From assembly GCA_947311845.1 (NCBI GenBank), contig CAMZMU010000059.1, positions 43,036,982 to 43,100,981 of the forward strand: DNA of 64,000 nucleotides. The letters are read 5' to 3'. The translations under genes and the position numbers were made by a program. This stretch comes from Poa pratensis. Lineage: Eukaryota; Streptophyta; Magnoliopsida; Poales; Poaceae. The notes beneath the pieces were generated by a model. The model was not told the DNA's origin. It did not search any database and saw only the letters and a program-made list of their open reading frames with translations. Shown piece by piece: positions 1-10,970 of the stretch (position 1 is the stretch's first letter; the number at the start of each line of letters is the position of its first letter).

Positions 1-1900
1 GATCCCCCAAATAGGATCGATTTGATGAGGGAAACCCAAACTTTACCAAACCCTCTTTTTTCCAGAAGGTCAACTAAGAATTCTAAGCTAACTTTGTCAA
101 AAGCTTTCTCATAGTCTAACTTTAGGACAAGGCCTTGAGATTACCACTTTTGATTGAATGAATAACTTCGTGGGCAGTGACCACGCTTTCAAGGATGTAT
201 CTACCTTTTATGAAAGCAGACTGATTTATTGTCGTGATTTTATCCATAATGAGGCTCAACCTATTTGTAAGAACCTTGGTGAAAATTTTAAAGGAGCAGT
301 TCAGCAGGCTAATAGGTCTGAACTTCTTCATGTTCGCAGCGTCAGGCTCTTTTGGGATTAAGGCCAGAACTGCAAAGTTGAGTCTATAGATGTCCGGTTT
401 ACCAGCATGAAATGTTGAAACATGTTCATCAGGTCACCCTTAACTACTTCCCAATATTTCTGATAGAACATAAAAGGAATCCCATCAGGGACTGGAGCCC
501 CGTCGGAGTAAGAACTGAAAACAGCATGTTTCACTTCCTTTTCCGAGAAAGGAGCTTCAAGGATCAGGTTTTGCTCATTGGTGATTCTTTCATCATCAGA
601 GAAGAAATCATCTTGAAGGAGGAAGCCAGAAGCTTCCTCAGCTTTAAAAAGCTCTTTGTAAAAGTTAGTAGCTATTCCTAGCATACCGTCGATGTCCGTC
701 ACAGGGCCATCATCACCCTCTAGAGAGTGAATCGTCATCTTCCTCCTTCTCTGGTTTGCAACCGAGTGGAAGTAGGAAGTGTTTCGGTCTCCCTCTTTAA
801 TATCTCTATCCCTAGACCTTTGCTTTGCTTTGGTTTCTTCTCTGAGCCAGAGATTATGCATTTCTGCATAGATGAACCTGAGCCTAGCTTTTTCACTATC
901 CTCTAATTCCTCATTTTCAGATTTGATGTCCAGAGCATCATACTCCTCCATCAGGTCTTGTTTCAAGTTTCTAAGCTCAGCTTCAATGTTTAAGCTCCAA
1001 CCTTTAGTGGATTTTCTAAAATCCCTAACCTTAGCTTGCCAAATGTCAATTGGATCAGATTTGTTAGTGTTTCTGTTCCAAATCTTTTTAACAAGATCAG
1101 GAAATTCGCTCTCATCATCCACCACTTCTCAAATTTATAGCTAGAAGGTTTTGGAATTGAACCCATCCCAGATTCCCACAGAATAGGGGTGTGGTCACTC
1201 ACCATTCTAGGTAGGGCTCTAATACTTGCTAAAGGAAAGATTTCTTCTAGTTCAGTGTTACAGAAAAATCTATCAATGGCAGACATGATAAGATTGTCCT
1301 GTTGGTTGTTTGCCCAGGTGTACTTCCTACCACTGAGCCTAATCTCAAGAAGGCTCCAAATTTCAACCCAAGCGTTGAATTTGTCGCTCCACTTATGATT
1401 AATCACTCCGTTACTTTTGTCGGATTGATATCTGACTAAGTTAAGTCTCCACCTATGATGGTGTGGCCTTGATAATCTACAAAGAGGCCATGTAACTCAG
1501 AAAGAAAAGACTCCTTCTCAGCTTCGTAGGAAGTGCCGTAAATATTAATGCACCTAACTACCACGCCAGAAGATTTGATTCTGAGAATGGCAGAGATAGA
1601 AAAGGTCTTAACCTCCCAGCTAATTACTTCAAAGAAATCTAAATCTACACCCATCAAAATGCCTCCAGCAGAGCCATTTGATGGTAAACATTTCCATTCA
1701 AAGAAACTACCACCAACTATGGATTTAAGGTAGCTATCGAGAAGGAAGAATGTTTAGTTTCTTGAAAACCTATTACATGGGGTGGTACTTATTAAAAGAA
1801 TCAACAATGAAGGTTTTCCTGCCAACAGCATGGATCCCTCTAATATTGCAAGATAAATAAATCATGGAGACATTTTCCTGGGGTGCTTGCCCCGCCTATT
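1..1900 (-). pseudogene. LINE ORF2 remnant: apurinic-type endonuclease plus reverse transcriptase, frameshifted
   Basis: Successive minus-strand frames give recognisable pieces. 1436-1657 holds endonuclease core (RCINIYGTSYEAEKESFLSE, IIGGDL). 990-1406 holds the endonuclease end with the SDHTPILWE motif. 358-1125 holds the linker and RT start (SYFHSVANQRRR, DGIPFMFYQKYW). 122-331 holds RT fingers (FRPISLLNCSFKIFTKVL, QSAFIKGRYILE). At 121-60 the first catalytic motif, KLDYEKAFD, lies in yet another frame. At least three frame changes separate these pieces, so no functional polyprotein can be made. The family assignment is firm; the ORF2 start is not resolved. Confidence 0.85.
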
Positions 1901-2483
1901 TTTTGTCACCACCGTCCACATTGCCTCATCGTAATCAAGAACCTCATCGTCGCCCAACAGACGCGATGGGGCTTGAGGAGTTTTACAGGTTTTTTTAACA
2001 TTACTAGTTTCTGATGCTACTGAAGAACAGAACTTCTAGACTTATGCGAAGAAACTTCGACAACATCATGTATGGAAATACCAACAGTATTAGCCATACT
2101 TACTAAGGAAGTTGAAGACAAAACATTAAAGGGGTTTTGTGAAGTTATACCTGCCATCTTGGCCTTGGCACCATTCTGAATTTCCAGATTTTGTTTCTTT
2201 TTCGCCTGTTGTGCCACTTGCATAACTGTCAGCCCAGTTGGAATTATCCTGCTGCTCTGCCTTGTTCCACAGATTGGACCCCATTTCGAACCTTGAACTG
2301 TTTAGTCTCCTCATTGTCCTCCTCAAAATGCTCACTTTCTTGATCATGAACAAGCTCTTGTTCATTGTCTTCTCTCTCTGCAAGTCCATCTTCCTGTGAA
2401 AGCTCCATCTCTCTTAGCAGGTTTGCGCACTTGTTCTCGTCCATGTTGTCGCTGTTTATCCAGCTTAAGACTTTGTCCCTGGC

Positions 2484-4640
2484 CTAGTCATGCTCTTTTA
2501 GTGGGCTAAGCAGACTCGGACCAAGGACTGCTTCTTTTTCTGCATGGGGAGTAGCATCTGCAAGGGATTTCATCTTCTGAGCAATGGAGTTGACGTGGTG
2601 AGACCTGTTCCCCTCGCTCAATTGTTTCCTAGTGTTTGAGCTTCCACTAGGAGTATCTCCAGGAGCTGTGTCCCTTGCAGGTTCAGCTGAGGCTCTCCCG
2701 CCATTGCTTTTATCCGTGTCCATATTGTCACTCTTCTTACTTGTGTTGCTGCCTCCATTGCCCGAACCCGGCTGATTTCCTCCAGTGCTTGGTACCACAT
2801 CGGTCGCAGCAACACTTTGTGCTTCGACCTTGATTTGAATCTGGTAAAGCCTCCCCAGTATCTCGTAGATCCTTGATTCTGGGATTTTAGAGACATCCCT
2901 ACACCAGATCTTAATCCTGATCACCTCATAAAGGCCTTGGAACATCGAATACCAATCAGCATCTTGCAGGATGCCAATAGAAGAGGCAAACTGGTAAAGC
3001 AGTGGCCAAGTGCACCATTCATGATGCATGCCTCTCAATTGCACCCAAGTTTCTTCTAGATCCGCAAAGTAATCAAGATCTCCTTCCCAAGCGACCACAT
3101 ACACTTGCACTCCTTCTTTTACCAATCTGAAACTAGGGTATCTTGCAACATCTTCAACATTGATGTGCGGTGGAAATTTAACTAGGAAAGTGTAATCGTC
3201 AAGCTGCCTAATCTGCCATGGCCAGTTAGTCTTATATATCGCAGAAAAGTCAGTTGCCAATTGCTCCTTCGTGATGGCGCCATTTTCCAGATAGACCACA
3301 CCAACATTTTTAGTCGGCTGCATTTTCTGGGTCCCTGCTGGCATCTCAATATGGAAGAACCCTAGACCAGGAGAAGCACTCCCATAGAACATAGCCATTG
3401 GGTGGTGCATTTTCTTCATAGGGCAGAGATCAATCTCATGGTCTGAGAGCTTACAGATGTGGCAAACCTTTGGCTCCTCACAAGCCTGTTTGTGGTGACC
3501 AGGATTGCCACAATTGTAGCAGGTAACTGCAGCATAATCCATACCTGTTCTTTGTTGTGGTTGAACAGGCGTTTTTACAATCTCTTGAGGTGTTTCCCTC
3601 TGCTCCACCTCCTTGGCTTTGGTCTGCTTCTTTCCAGGTTGGTTTTTGCTTGTCCCTTGCTGATTCCTGTTCCCAGCTTGACCACCTTGAGACTGCTGCC
3701 AATCCCCTTGAGGATTATTCATCCACGGCATCTGAAATTGTCCAGCAAAGGGGGGTGGTTGGAATTGCCCGGGGAACTGCCCCCAACTTGGATAACCAAA
3801 AGGGGTGGGAGGGTAAGGCATGAAAGGCTGCGGTTGCTGAGGGCCGAATTGGGGCTGCTGCGGCATGTAGTTGAAAGGAGGTGGCTGCATCTGAGGGTTC
3901 CTCCAGTTCCCTCTTCCACCGCCGTTCCTCCCTCTACCCCTCCCTCGATTTGGTTCAGCCATCTCAAAAGCCCTGAAGATCTCAGCTCTAGAAGTGAGAT
4001 AAACCTTGGGATCAAGGATCAGATGGCGAATTGCAACCGCGGTATTGTCCCTTGGCGAGATCGGGGCACAATCACCGGCTGTGAAGGTCCTATTGTCTAC
4101 CAGATCCTTCCTGATCCAAACCAGCAGAGATTTGGGGATTTCTGGGGGTCGATGGGTAGGTGAGGGCGTGGGCTCGGATGGGAAATTCCACAACTGCCCA
4201 TAGAAAGATGGGTCAGCCTCAACCTCCGTACACCTTTTGCCCCTGGTGTCGCTGCCTCTAGGACCTCCATTAATTTTGCCCAAAAGCTTACTGCGAAATC
4301 CTTCCCGCCTTTGCTCTGTATCTCCTCCTACCGTGCGACCAAAGCCCTGACGCGAAGTTGCTGCATCTCGTTCCAGAACGCCCGAACTGCTGTCTCTGCT
4401 AGTAGTAACATCTCGAACTGAAACTGCTTCAGAATTAACCTCTCTATCTGACTGAGTTTGAACAGAATTGCTACTGATTGGAGGTCTCCTGCAGAAAGTC
4501 CCAGCATCAAGGAGCGAACCTGCTCTGAATTGCCTGCAAACATAACCCAAATTTCCTCCTGCAATTATTTCTCCATTGATTCTGACCCTTCTGCCCGCAG
4601 GCTGACCAATCCATGGTGAGATCTTCTCTGCTCCGTGCAA
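2484..4640 (-). CDS. LINE ORF1: nucleic-acid-binding gag-like protein with two CCHC zinc knuckles
   Basis: An open frame of 718 codons. Residues from about 227 begin MAEPNRGRGRGR, an RGG-rich stretch followed by a Pro/Gln/Phe-rich low-complexity region. Two C-X2-C-X4-H-X4-C knuckles lie at about residues 374-387 (CYNCGNPGHHKQAC) and 393-406 (CHICKLSDHEIDLC). They are followed by a DUF4283-like globular region (about 440-600) containing WPWQIRQLDDYTFLVKFPP. In plant L1 elements this protein coats the element RNA. The first 226 residues resemble translated leader, so the natural start may be the Met at 3962 rather than 4640. The frame is surprisingly open for an element whose ORF2 is dead. The protein is unlikely to have a host role. 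Confidence 0.75.
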   Translation of the reverse strand: MHGAEKISPWIGQPAGRRVRINGEIIAGGNLGYVCRQFRAGSLLDAGTFCRRPPISSNSVQTQSDREVNSEAVSVRDVTTSRDSSSGVLERDAATSRQGFGRTVGGDTEQRREGFRSKLLGKINGGPRGSDTRGKRCTEVEADPSFYGQLWNFPSEPTPSPTHRPPEIPKSLLVWIRKDLVDNRTFTAGDCAPISPRDNTAVAIRHLILDPKVYLTSRAEIFRAFEMAEPNRGRGRGRNGGGRGNWRNPQMQPPPFNYMPQQPQFGPQQPQPFMPYPPTPFGYPSWGQFPGQFQPPPFAGQFQMPWMNNPQGDWQQSQGGQAGNRNQQGTSKNQPGKKQTKAKEVEQRETPQEIVKTPVQPQQRTGMDYAAVTCYNCGNPGHHKQACEEPKVCHICKLSDHEIDLCPMKKMHHPMAMFYGSASPGLGFFHIEMPAGTQKMQPTKNVGVVYLENGAITKEQLATDFSAIYKTNWPWQIRQLDDYTFLVKFPPHINVEDVARYPSFRLVKEGVQVYVVAWEGDLDYFADLEETWVQLRGMHHEWCTWPLLYQFASSIGILQDADWYSMFQGLYEVIRIKIWCRDVSKIPESRIYEILGRLYQIQIKVEAQSVAATDVVPSTGGNQPGSGNGGSNTSKKSDNMDTDKSNGGRASAEPARDTAPGDTPSGSSNTRKQLSEGNRSHHVNSIAQKMKSLADATPHAEKEAVLGPSLLSPLKEHD

Positions 4641-5430
4641 ACCGAAATCGAACTCTCTGCGGCGAGCCCGAAGTCTCTGGAGGTGCAGATTGGAATTGGC
4701 TGTATCGGGGCGATCGCCAAGATCTCTTCCGGCTGTGAATCCATGAACGAGGTCAACGAAATCGCAGGCACGTCGCTGTACTTGCCTCGATCATACGGGA
4801 GTTGAGCATGCAGACCCGTCGGTGGCCGTCTGCATCTCCGATTCGCCCCCAAATCGCGATGTTGAGGAACTAGGACCTGGCGCCCCATCGCTGATTCCCC
4901 TGCTCGGACCACCTCCGCGAGGCTCTTCAGACGGATTGGAGCTTGCCTGATTCCTCTCTTCCGCTTCCCCGACCACGAGCTCAGGTCCATGGCGGAATCC
5001 TCCACAGTGGGGCCCACGCGAGCCACCTCTGCAGCCCTCGCCGGCCGCAACCGCGCCGTTGCTCGACGCATCCCCTGCTCCATCTCCTCCCCGGAACGCC
5101 AGTGTCAGCCTCCTCACAGAAGGACGACCTCTCGACGGTGGTGGTGGCGGCGGGAACAGAGGAAGTCCAGTGGTGTGCCGAGAAAACCCCAGCGACGACC
5201 ATGAGTCGCGGTACAGTTGGGGAAGAGGTGGAGTAGGGTGTGGGGCTCCTGTGGTACCTCGGGGAACAATGGTCGGGGCCTCGGGAGGCACCCAGATTCT
5301 GCCATTGCCCGAGCTCCGAGCACGGGCGAGAGACGTAACGAGAGACGTCATCTCTCTAGTTTCTTGTGTCTCCGGTTTGGATATACATCAGATTCTGGCA
5401 ACCTGTGAACATTCAGTCTGGATAGCTTGA

Positions 5431-5875
5431 TTTTTTTTTTTTTTGCAACTGGCTGTATAGCTTGATCTGACCTCCGATGTCTGAACCAATTTGATCACCC
5501 ACCACCTTCAGGATGGTAGCGCAAGCCAGCAAGCACATGTCCCGCCGAGATCCGCCATGGCCGCCGCTGCTTGTCCTTCGATTGGTACTGATGAAACAAC
5601 TGTACATATCGTGCTAGCCTGACTTAAATTGTACCCATTGGTGCTGCGCAGCAGTGTCACCGTGGCTCAGTTCACATAGCATCTTCTTGACTTGATCTGG
5701 TCTACAGGCATCTGCAATAATGCGGTATGGCTTAATCAAATTTATACAGGTTTTAGGAAACATAAAGCACTGTTTTTATTCATTCAAACTGAATATTCAA
5801 ATTACAGGCAAAACTGAACAGAAGTTCAGTTTACAACAAACACTGAACTGAAAGTTCAGTTTACAGGCAACACAC
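5431..5875. other. Unassigned spacer with T14 tract
   Basis: No gene signal was seen. The stretch starts with a 14-T run and ends with a short AT-rich block. A motif around 5815-5865 (AACTGAA/TTCAGTTTACA) is repeated a few times. Confidence 0.4.
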
Positions 5876-6180
5876 TCACATTCCTCCTCGACCGCCTCCT
5901 TCGTCGCCGCCGTCAGCTGGGGTGCCCTCGTCGTCGAGGCGTACGAAGCTGTTGGGGTCGAGGACGACCACCACCTGCTCCGTCTCGCCGCAGGCGACCA
6001 CCACGGTCGACGCCTGTGCGTACGTCGTGCTGCACATGCTCAGCCTCAACAAATCCCGCATTGTCTGATTGTCTCGCCCAGCACCAGCAGGGGCGTCCAG
6101 GACTTCTTGCTCTGTGATGATCTAACCATTTTTTAGCATTGCGCTCCGTGATGATCAGCGTCGCGCCTGGCACCTGTGGC
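5876..6180 (-). pseudogene. Unrecognised gene fragment (3' coding end) with internal 34-bp duplication
   Basis: A minus-strand frame ending at 5876 has gene-like composition: VLDAPAGAGRDNQTMRDLL, then STTYAQASTVVVACGETEQ and VVVLDPNSFVRLDDEG, with a Gly/Asp-rich tail and a stop. Upstream it reads VPGATLIITE. The string GCTCYGTGATGATC then occurs twice (6109-6122 and 6143-6156), so the ITE codons are duplicated and the frame shifts (LIITERNAKKW versus ITEQEVLDAP). I do not recognise the family. It could be the last exon of a decayed gene or a captured fragment. No promoter or start is visible, and the flanks are AT-rich. Confidence 0.35.
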
Positions 6181-7434
6181 GCCATTGTTCCGACCAATAT
6201 TTTTTTTATAAATGCATTGCTCAGCTGAGCCATGACAGCTGTATATGATGCTAGTTTGAACAATTCAGAGTTAAATTTGATCACACTTTTGGAAGACAAA
6301 AATTGAAAAGATGAAAAAAAACAATAATGAGCTTGAAACTATGATCAAGGAATGTGAAGAGAAGAGAATGAGTTAGAGAAAACAAGAAGCTGTGATCAAG
6401 AATTTGTGTATGCACTGTGTGCCTTGATCACACAGTAAACTTAGCCTTTTGTTGATCTCGTGTCACCAACAACCTTATATTCTGGATTTATTTCTATTTA
6501 AGGAAAATAGATGCAAATATTTTGCATTCACTAGAACCACCACCTAGCTTTAAAGGTACCATTGGATTCTCCAGTTATGCCATTAGAGCTACGGAGCTAT
6601 AAATAAACGAACAATCTTGCAAGTTGCAAATGGCCATTTCATGGACCCAATGAGACTGCATACGAAAATTGATCCAAATTTACAAAGGTATTGTGCACCA
6701 CAGATGACATCTAATAAATTAAACTATTCAAAAGGTGTGTATTTCATGGCTATTGTATATATATGAGAAGAAGAAAATACTTGTGGTTGATCGACTGTTA
6801 ACAAAAAAATGGACATCACATTTATGGTTAAGCCTTGAATGGATGGTGTTCAACTACAAAATTTTCTAAAATTTGTATTTATTTGAAGATTAATTAATTG
6901 CTTCAAAAGATTTTTGATTAGACACGGTTAACCATAGTGGCAAATTTGGAGAATCGTCGGGAGAACAAAATCTTATAGAAAAAGAATGTACTAATATTGA
7001 GTGAAAAAACATCATAATATGGTACAAGAATGCATGTGAATGAGAATGCAGAACAAGGAGATCGATGGGTGGAAGATATCGAGGACTTAAAACAGATAAA
7101 AATATGACTACTGCAGAGAGTAAACAATCTTTTTCATTTGAGCACAAAAATCATTATTTAAATATTCTATTAGTATATATATATAAGTTTAAAGCTACAT
7201 CTAGGAGATGGTTTCCGTTCCTAAAATTTGACATATTTTAGAATGAGGAAAGAGGGCCAAGTAGTCCATAATCTAGGGAGTAAAGGAGGGAAGACATTGG
7301 TTAGGACAAGAAAAAGTTAATTTTCATGGCCTGATAACGATTAATAATGATTCGTCAAGAACAACAATTCGCCGATCCTAGCCGACTCGTCTCATCTATG
7401 GCCAGTTATTTGATTTGCTCGAACTAAATGCGAT
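6181..7434. other. AT-rich intergenic DNA, no gene seen
   Basis: No open frame of credible composition was found. At 7325-7440 a block starting with CTGATAACGATTAATAATG is related to blocks at about 11330-11450 and 22080-22230, so this is an outlying piece of the local repeat family that defines copies A and B. Confidence 0.45.
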
Positions 7435-7793
7435 GGTTTGTGTGATGGCCTCCAATGCGAATTAAAAAAATCAATGAAAATAGCAACTATAATTAAGTTT
7501 TGAGGGAAACCGATGTAGATACAATCACAACAGACCTATAGGATAACAGTATTGCAATTGCTACCGTACTCATGTATCTTGCATACAGTGGTGTATCTAT
7601 CGATACATCAAGCCACTGAAATTAAATGCAGAGAAAAAAGGGTAGAGATTGAGTGAAGATGTCGGCTTGCAGTATATTCTAAGACAGGGGGATTGCTAGT
7701 TCTAAGAAATAGAGAAAATCTCTACTTACATGCAGTTACCTAGAAGAATTAGGGACAAAAACTAGTGGCAAACTGCAAATAAGCGGAGTGGTG

Positions 7794-8166
7794 TTTTGGC
7801 TCCCGGATGCATATGCACCCTTTATTTAAAATGCATTTTGAATGTACTTTGAAATTTCAGAAAATTGAAAAAAAAATGTCCGCGCATATATCTTAACATG
7901 CTTTGTGTTCACAAAGTCGTTTCACGAAAAAACGATATTTTTTGTGGCTTGTGTAAAAAAGACAAATTTGGTGCTAAAATAAGGCCTTTCAAGAGAACAT
8001 TTTTTGTCTTCTTTACACAGGGCACAAAACATATCGGTTTTCGGTGAAACGACTTTATGAACACATAGAATGTGAAGACGTATCCGAGAAATTTTATTTC
8101 TGATTTTTTTGACATTTTGAAATATGTTTTTCAAATACCAGGTGCATATGCACCGGGTGCCAAAGT
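7794..8166. mobile_element. Foldback MITE with imperfect terminal inverted repeats
   Basis: The left end reads TTTTGGCTCCCGGATGCAT. The right end, reverse-complemented, reads CTTTGGCACCCGGTGCATAT. Inversion continues inward: GTTCACAAAGTCGTTTCACG at about 7906 mirrors GTGAAACGACTTTATGAACA at about 8043, so almost the whole element can fold into one long hairpin. It interrupts copy 1 of the tandem duplication and is absent from copy 2. No transposase is encoded and no clear target duplication was found. It may belong to a Mutator-like or hAT-like MITE group. Confidence 0.7.
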
Positions 8167-8460
8167 GAATTTCCGGTAAGAGAGTTAATGCATATAGAAT
8201 CATAGATAGAATATCAATACTCAGGCATATACGAGTACCAAAGTCACATATCGATTACCAACAATAGCAGAGGCACGATAATCATGACGATTACAAACTT
8301 GCTTGTTCTAGATCGACAATAACAAGGTAAGGCTAGGTGATTCCGATGCACTCAGGCATCAACTTAAACAGAGTTTCATGCAAGCATACAGATATATAGA
8401 TATACAGATAAATAGGTAGGCAGGGATTAACTCTGAAATCGCCTCCGGTTGCATGGATGA

Positions 8461-8861
8461 TCAAACGCTGGGCTCATCGTAGACGTAGACCTCGGCGTAG
8501 GCTTCTCCCGTGGCGCGGTACTGGCGGAGGATCTCGGCGTTAGAATCGAGCATCTTCTTCATTGCCTCGTCGCAGCGGAGCATCGGTCCACGGTAGTCAT
8601 AAGAACCGGTGTACCCCTCGGGGAGGTCCACGCTCACGGGGCGGAAGGGCTTCTTCGTCTCCATGCGCTCCAGCCAGTCGATGAATTCCTGGCTGCACTT
8701 GGCCATCCTCACCTTCGGCTTGGTTGCCTGGTCGCCCTCCACCACTTATGGGACTTGGATGCCGTCTCGCCGACGGCAGGCCGGCGGGAGCGAGTGGTCA
8801 TCCCCTTCCCCTCCGTCGCCACCGCCTGCTTCTGCGTCGTCTCTACGTCCTTCCTGTCCAT
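8461..8861 (-). pseudogene. Small grass gene, copy 1, disrupted by a 1-bp frameshift
   Basis: The minus strand begins MDRKDVETTQKQ at 8861 and reads through MTTRSRRPAVGETASKSHK. The frame is then lost near 8745-8755 and resumes one base off as VEGDQATKPKVRMAKCSQEF, running to a stop at 8461. Compared with copy 2, one base is missing where copy 2 reads AAACTGGAGGAGGG. All later motifs (QEFIDWLER, MLRCDEAMKKML, SNAEILRQYR) are conserved, so the lesion is recent or is a sequencing error. The TATA element is retained upstream. The family is unknown; see copy 2. Confidence 0.6.
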
Positions 8862-8911
8862 CCCCACAACCAGCTGCTGCCTCTTCTCAACCTTCATCGC
8901 TGCACCGCTGG

Positions 8912-8922
8912 ATATATATATG
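8912..8922 (-). promoter_or_regulatory. TATA box of small-gene copy 1
   Basis: TATATATATC on the minus strand lies about 50 bases upstream of the MDRKDV start. The same box occurs at the same place in copy 2. Confidence 0.5.
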
Positions 8923-9003
8923 CCTGACCGACCGAAACCCTAGGCCATCTCGGGCCGGACTCGGACCTGATCGAACCGCCTATGATACAACCTCATCCTA
9001 TTT

Positions 9004-9199
9004 CGTTAGGCCGGATCTCGCGGGAACTCCTTGTTCACGTGTTACGCGGAGGAACAACGCGGCCGCCGGGAGTAACTGTTTCTTATTTTTGTGCTGGTGT
9101 TTCCGGTATTTTTTCACGTGCTTCCTTCCTGCTGGTGTTTCCGAGTGCACGATAGCAGTTTGTGTGGAATTCCACATCAAAGTTCAATGAAAGCAAGGG
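9004..9199. other. Junction spacer between tandem copies
   Basis: Unique sequence between the two duplicated units. It contains a direct repeat of TGCTGGTGTTTCCG (9092 and 9130). No gene was seen. Confidence 0.4.
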
Positions 9200-9716
9200 T
9201 TTGTGTGGTGGTCTCCAATTGGATAACAGTACTGCAATTGCTACTATACATCATGTATCTTGCATATAGTTGTGTATCTATCGATACATCAAGCCACTAT
9301 AATTAAATGCAGGGAAAAAAGGGGTAGAGATTGAGCGAAGATGAGGGCTTGCAGTATATATTAAGACAGAGGGATTGCTAATTTTAAAATTAGAGAAAAT
9401 CTCTATTTACATGCAGTTATCCAGAAGAATAGGGACAAAAAGTAGTGGCAAGCTGCAAATAAACGAGCAAGACAGTTGATGCATTACAGATATATATACG
9501 AGTACCAAAGTCAAATATCGATTACCACAGTAGCAGAGGCACGATAATCATGACGATTACAAACTTGCTTGTTCCAGATCGACAATAACAAGCTAAGGCT
9601 AGGTGATTCCGATGCACTCAGGCATCAACTTAAACAGAGTTTCATGCAAGCACACAAATGTATATAGATAGATAGGTTGACTAGGATTAACTCTGAAATT
9701 GCCTCCGGATGGATGA

Positions 9717-10112
9717 TCAAACGATGATGGGCTCATCGTAGACCTCGGCGTAGGCTTCTCCGTTAGCGCGGTACTGCCGGAGGATCTCGGCGTTAGAAGC
9801 GAGCATCTTCTTCATGGCCTCGTCGCAGCGGAGCATCGGTCCACGAACGTCATAAGAACCTTTGTACCCCTCGAGGTAGTCCAAGTTCAGGGAGGGGACG
9901 GGCTTCTTCTCCAGGCGCTCCAGCCAGTCGATGAACTCCTGGCTGCACTTGGCCATTCTCACCTTCGGCTTCGTCGCCTGGTCGCCCTCCTCCAGTTTCT
10001 GAGACTTGGATGCCGTGTCGCCGACGGAAGGCCGGCGGGAGCGAGTGGTCATCCCCTTCCTCTCCGTCGCCACCGCCTGCTTCTGCTTCGTCTCCACATC
10101 CTTCCTGTCCAT
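9717..10112 (-). CDS. Small unknown protein, 131 aa, intact copy
   Basis: The start is placed at MDRKDVETKQKQ (10112) because a TATA box lies about 40 bases upstream and copy 1 begins identically. The frame is open further upstream but that part would precede the TATA. Order: a Lys/Arg/Gln-rich basic N-terminus (about 1-45, MTTRSRRPSVGDTASK), then an acidic/charged linker, then a conserved block KVRMAKCSQEFIDWLERL, then YKGSYDVRGPMLRCDEAM, and a C-terminal helix-like part SNAEILRQYRANGEAYAEV. There is no signal peptide or membrane segment. I do not recognise the family; the basic head and Trp/Leu-containing helices would suit a small soluble, possibly nuclear protein, but that is only inference. 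No intron is visible. Confidence 0.55.
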   Translation of the reverse strand: MDRKDVETKQKQAVATERKGMTTRSRRPSVGDTASKSQKLEEGDQATKPKVRMAKCSQEFIDWLERLEKKPVPSLNLDYLEGYKGSYDVRGPMLRCDEAMKKMLASNAEILRQYRANGEAYAEVYDEPIIV

Positions 10113-10150
10113 CCTCACGTTCTTCTCAATCTTGATCGCTGCACCGCTGG

Positions 10151-10158
10151 ATATATAT
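10151..10158 (-). promoter_or_regulatory. TATA box of small-gene copy 2
   Basis: TATATATC on the minus strand, at the same position relative to the start as in copy 1. It supports transcription initiating near 10125. Confidence 0.5.
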
Positions 10159-10429
10159 GCCCTAACCGACCGAACCCTAGGCCGTCTCGGGCCAGACTTG
10201 GACACAAACCGCCTATGATACAACCTCATCCTATTGATCTCGCCCCAGCTTTCCCCCTTTTTTTTTGAGACCTATTTGTTTTTTTATTATTGCTTCGCTG
10301 GGCCGGACATTGTGTTGACTGGGTGTAGTCGGATAAGATGCTCTTAATGGGCTTTTTCCCGTTTGATTTCTCCTGGACTGGGCTAGGGGTGCGAACAAAA
10401 ACCACAGTTTCGGAAAACAAAAATCGAAA

Positions 10430-10970
10430 CTAACACTTTTGGATAGCGCCTGCCGTAAGCAGCTTCATCCGATTGCCGCGACGATACTCCATTCAGCGCA
10501 CCGGCCAGCACAAATACATGATTTAGTTTCTGACGAACTTCAACAAATTCGTTCAGGTCTACAATGCTCGCCTTGGTTCTGTGGCACCGTCACCGCCCCC
10601 TCGGCGCACCAAAAGCTATTGCCACCACCACCGCTGTCCACGCCGTGAAAGAAGCAACATTTAACTCGATCCGGGTCAGCTCTTTACCGTTGTTCTCTGA
10701 GCCTGAAGGCTGTAGCCGTCACGTGCCCGGCGCTCGACGTCGACGGCAACCCGGTCGAGAGCGACGGGCGGGCGCGCCAGCTGCAAACCTGCCATTCGCG
10801 CACAACCTCGAAGCCACCCGGGCCGGACTCAGTCGCGGCCGATCGACCAAACCCGTCGCTCGATTATTGCACCGGCGGCTGCTCCGCTCCTCTCCTTCTC
10901 CAACTCGCCGTCACGATCTCCCTTTCGCCTCATCAATTCACATCGAGCTCCTGCAAGCAAGGGGATGAAT
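10430..10970. other. GC-rich unassigned stretch, possible decayed coding sequence
   Basis: GC-rich plus-strand sequence with short frames (for example TCPALDVDGNPVESDGR near 10720) that looks like captured or decayed exon material, but no family could be named and no frame stays open in all parts. It abuts the left end of segmental copy A. Confidence 0.25.

Larger units (their letters stand above)
1..5430 (-). mobile_element. LINE-1-type non-LTR retrotransposon, degenerate, 3' end beyond window
   Basis: Read on the minus strand, the order is a GC-rich leader (about 4650-5430), a gag-like ORF1 with CCHC knuckles (2484-4640), broken ORF1/ORF2 linker frames (2017-2440), an endonuclease remnant (about 1150-1900) and a reverse transcriptase remnant (1-1125). 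This is the standard order of plant L1 LINEs. The RT palm, RNase H and poly-A end would lie left of base 1. ORF2 is cut by several frameshifts and stops, so the copy is not autonomous. A T14 tract at 5431-5444 sits at the 5' boundary between two copies of a TAGCTTGAT string, but I cannot prove that this is a target duplication. Confidence 0.85.
7435..9003. repeat. Tandem duplication, copy 1 (small-gene unit)
   Basis: Matches 9200-10234 in direct orientation, including the noncoding flank around GATACATCAAGCCACT (7603 and 9283), the block CACGATAATCATGACGATTA (8274 and 9540) and the whole small gene. The homology ends just after CTATGATACAACCTCATCCT (8980-8999 versus 10212-10231). Copy 1 contains a 373-bp foldback MITE that copy 2 lacks. 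Confidence 0.85.
9200..10234. repeat. Tandem duplication, copy 2 (small-gene unit)
   Basis: Direct repeat of 7435-9003 without the MITE insertion. It contains the uninterrupted version of the small gene and its TATA box. Confidence 0.85.

Noticed and set aside
3459..4163. 234-codon plus-strand frame
   Set aside because: Antisense shadow of the LINE ORF1, Leu/Pro/Arg-rich with no domain.
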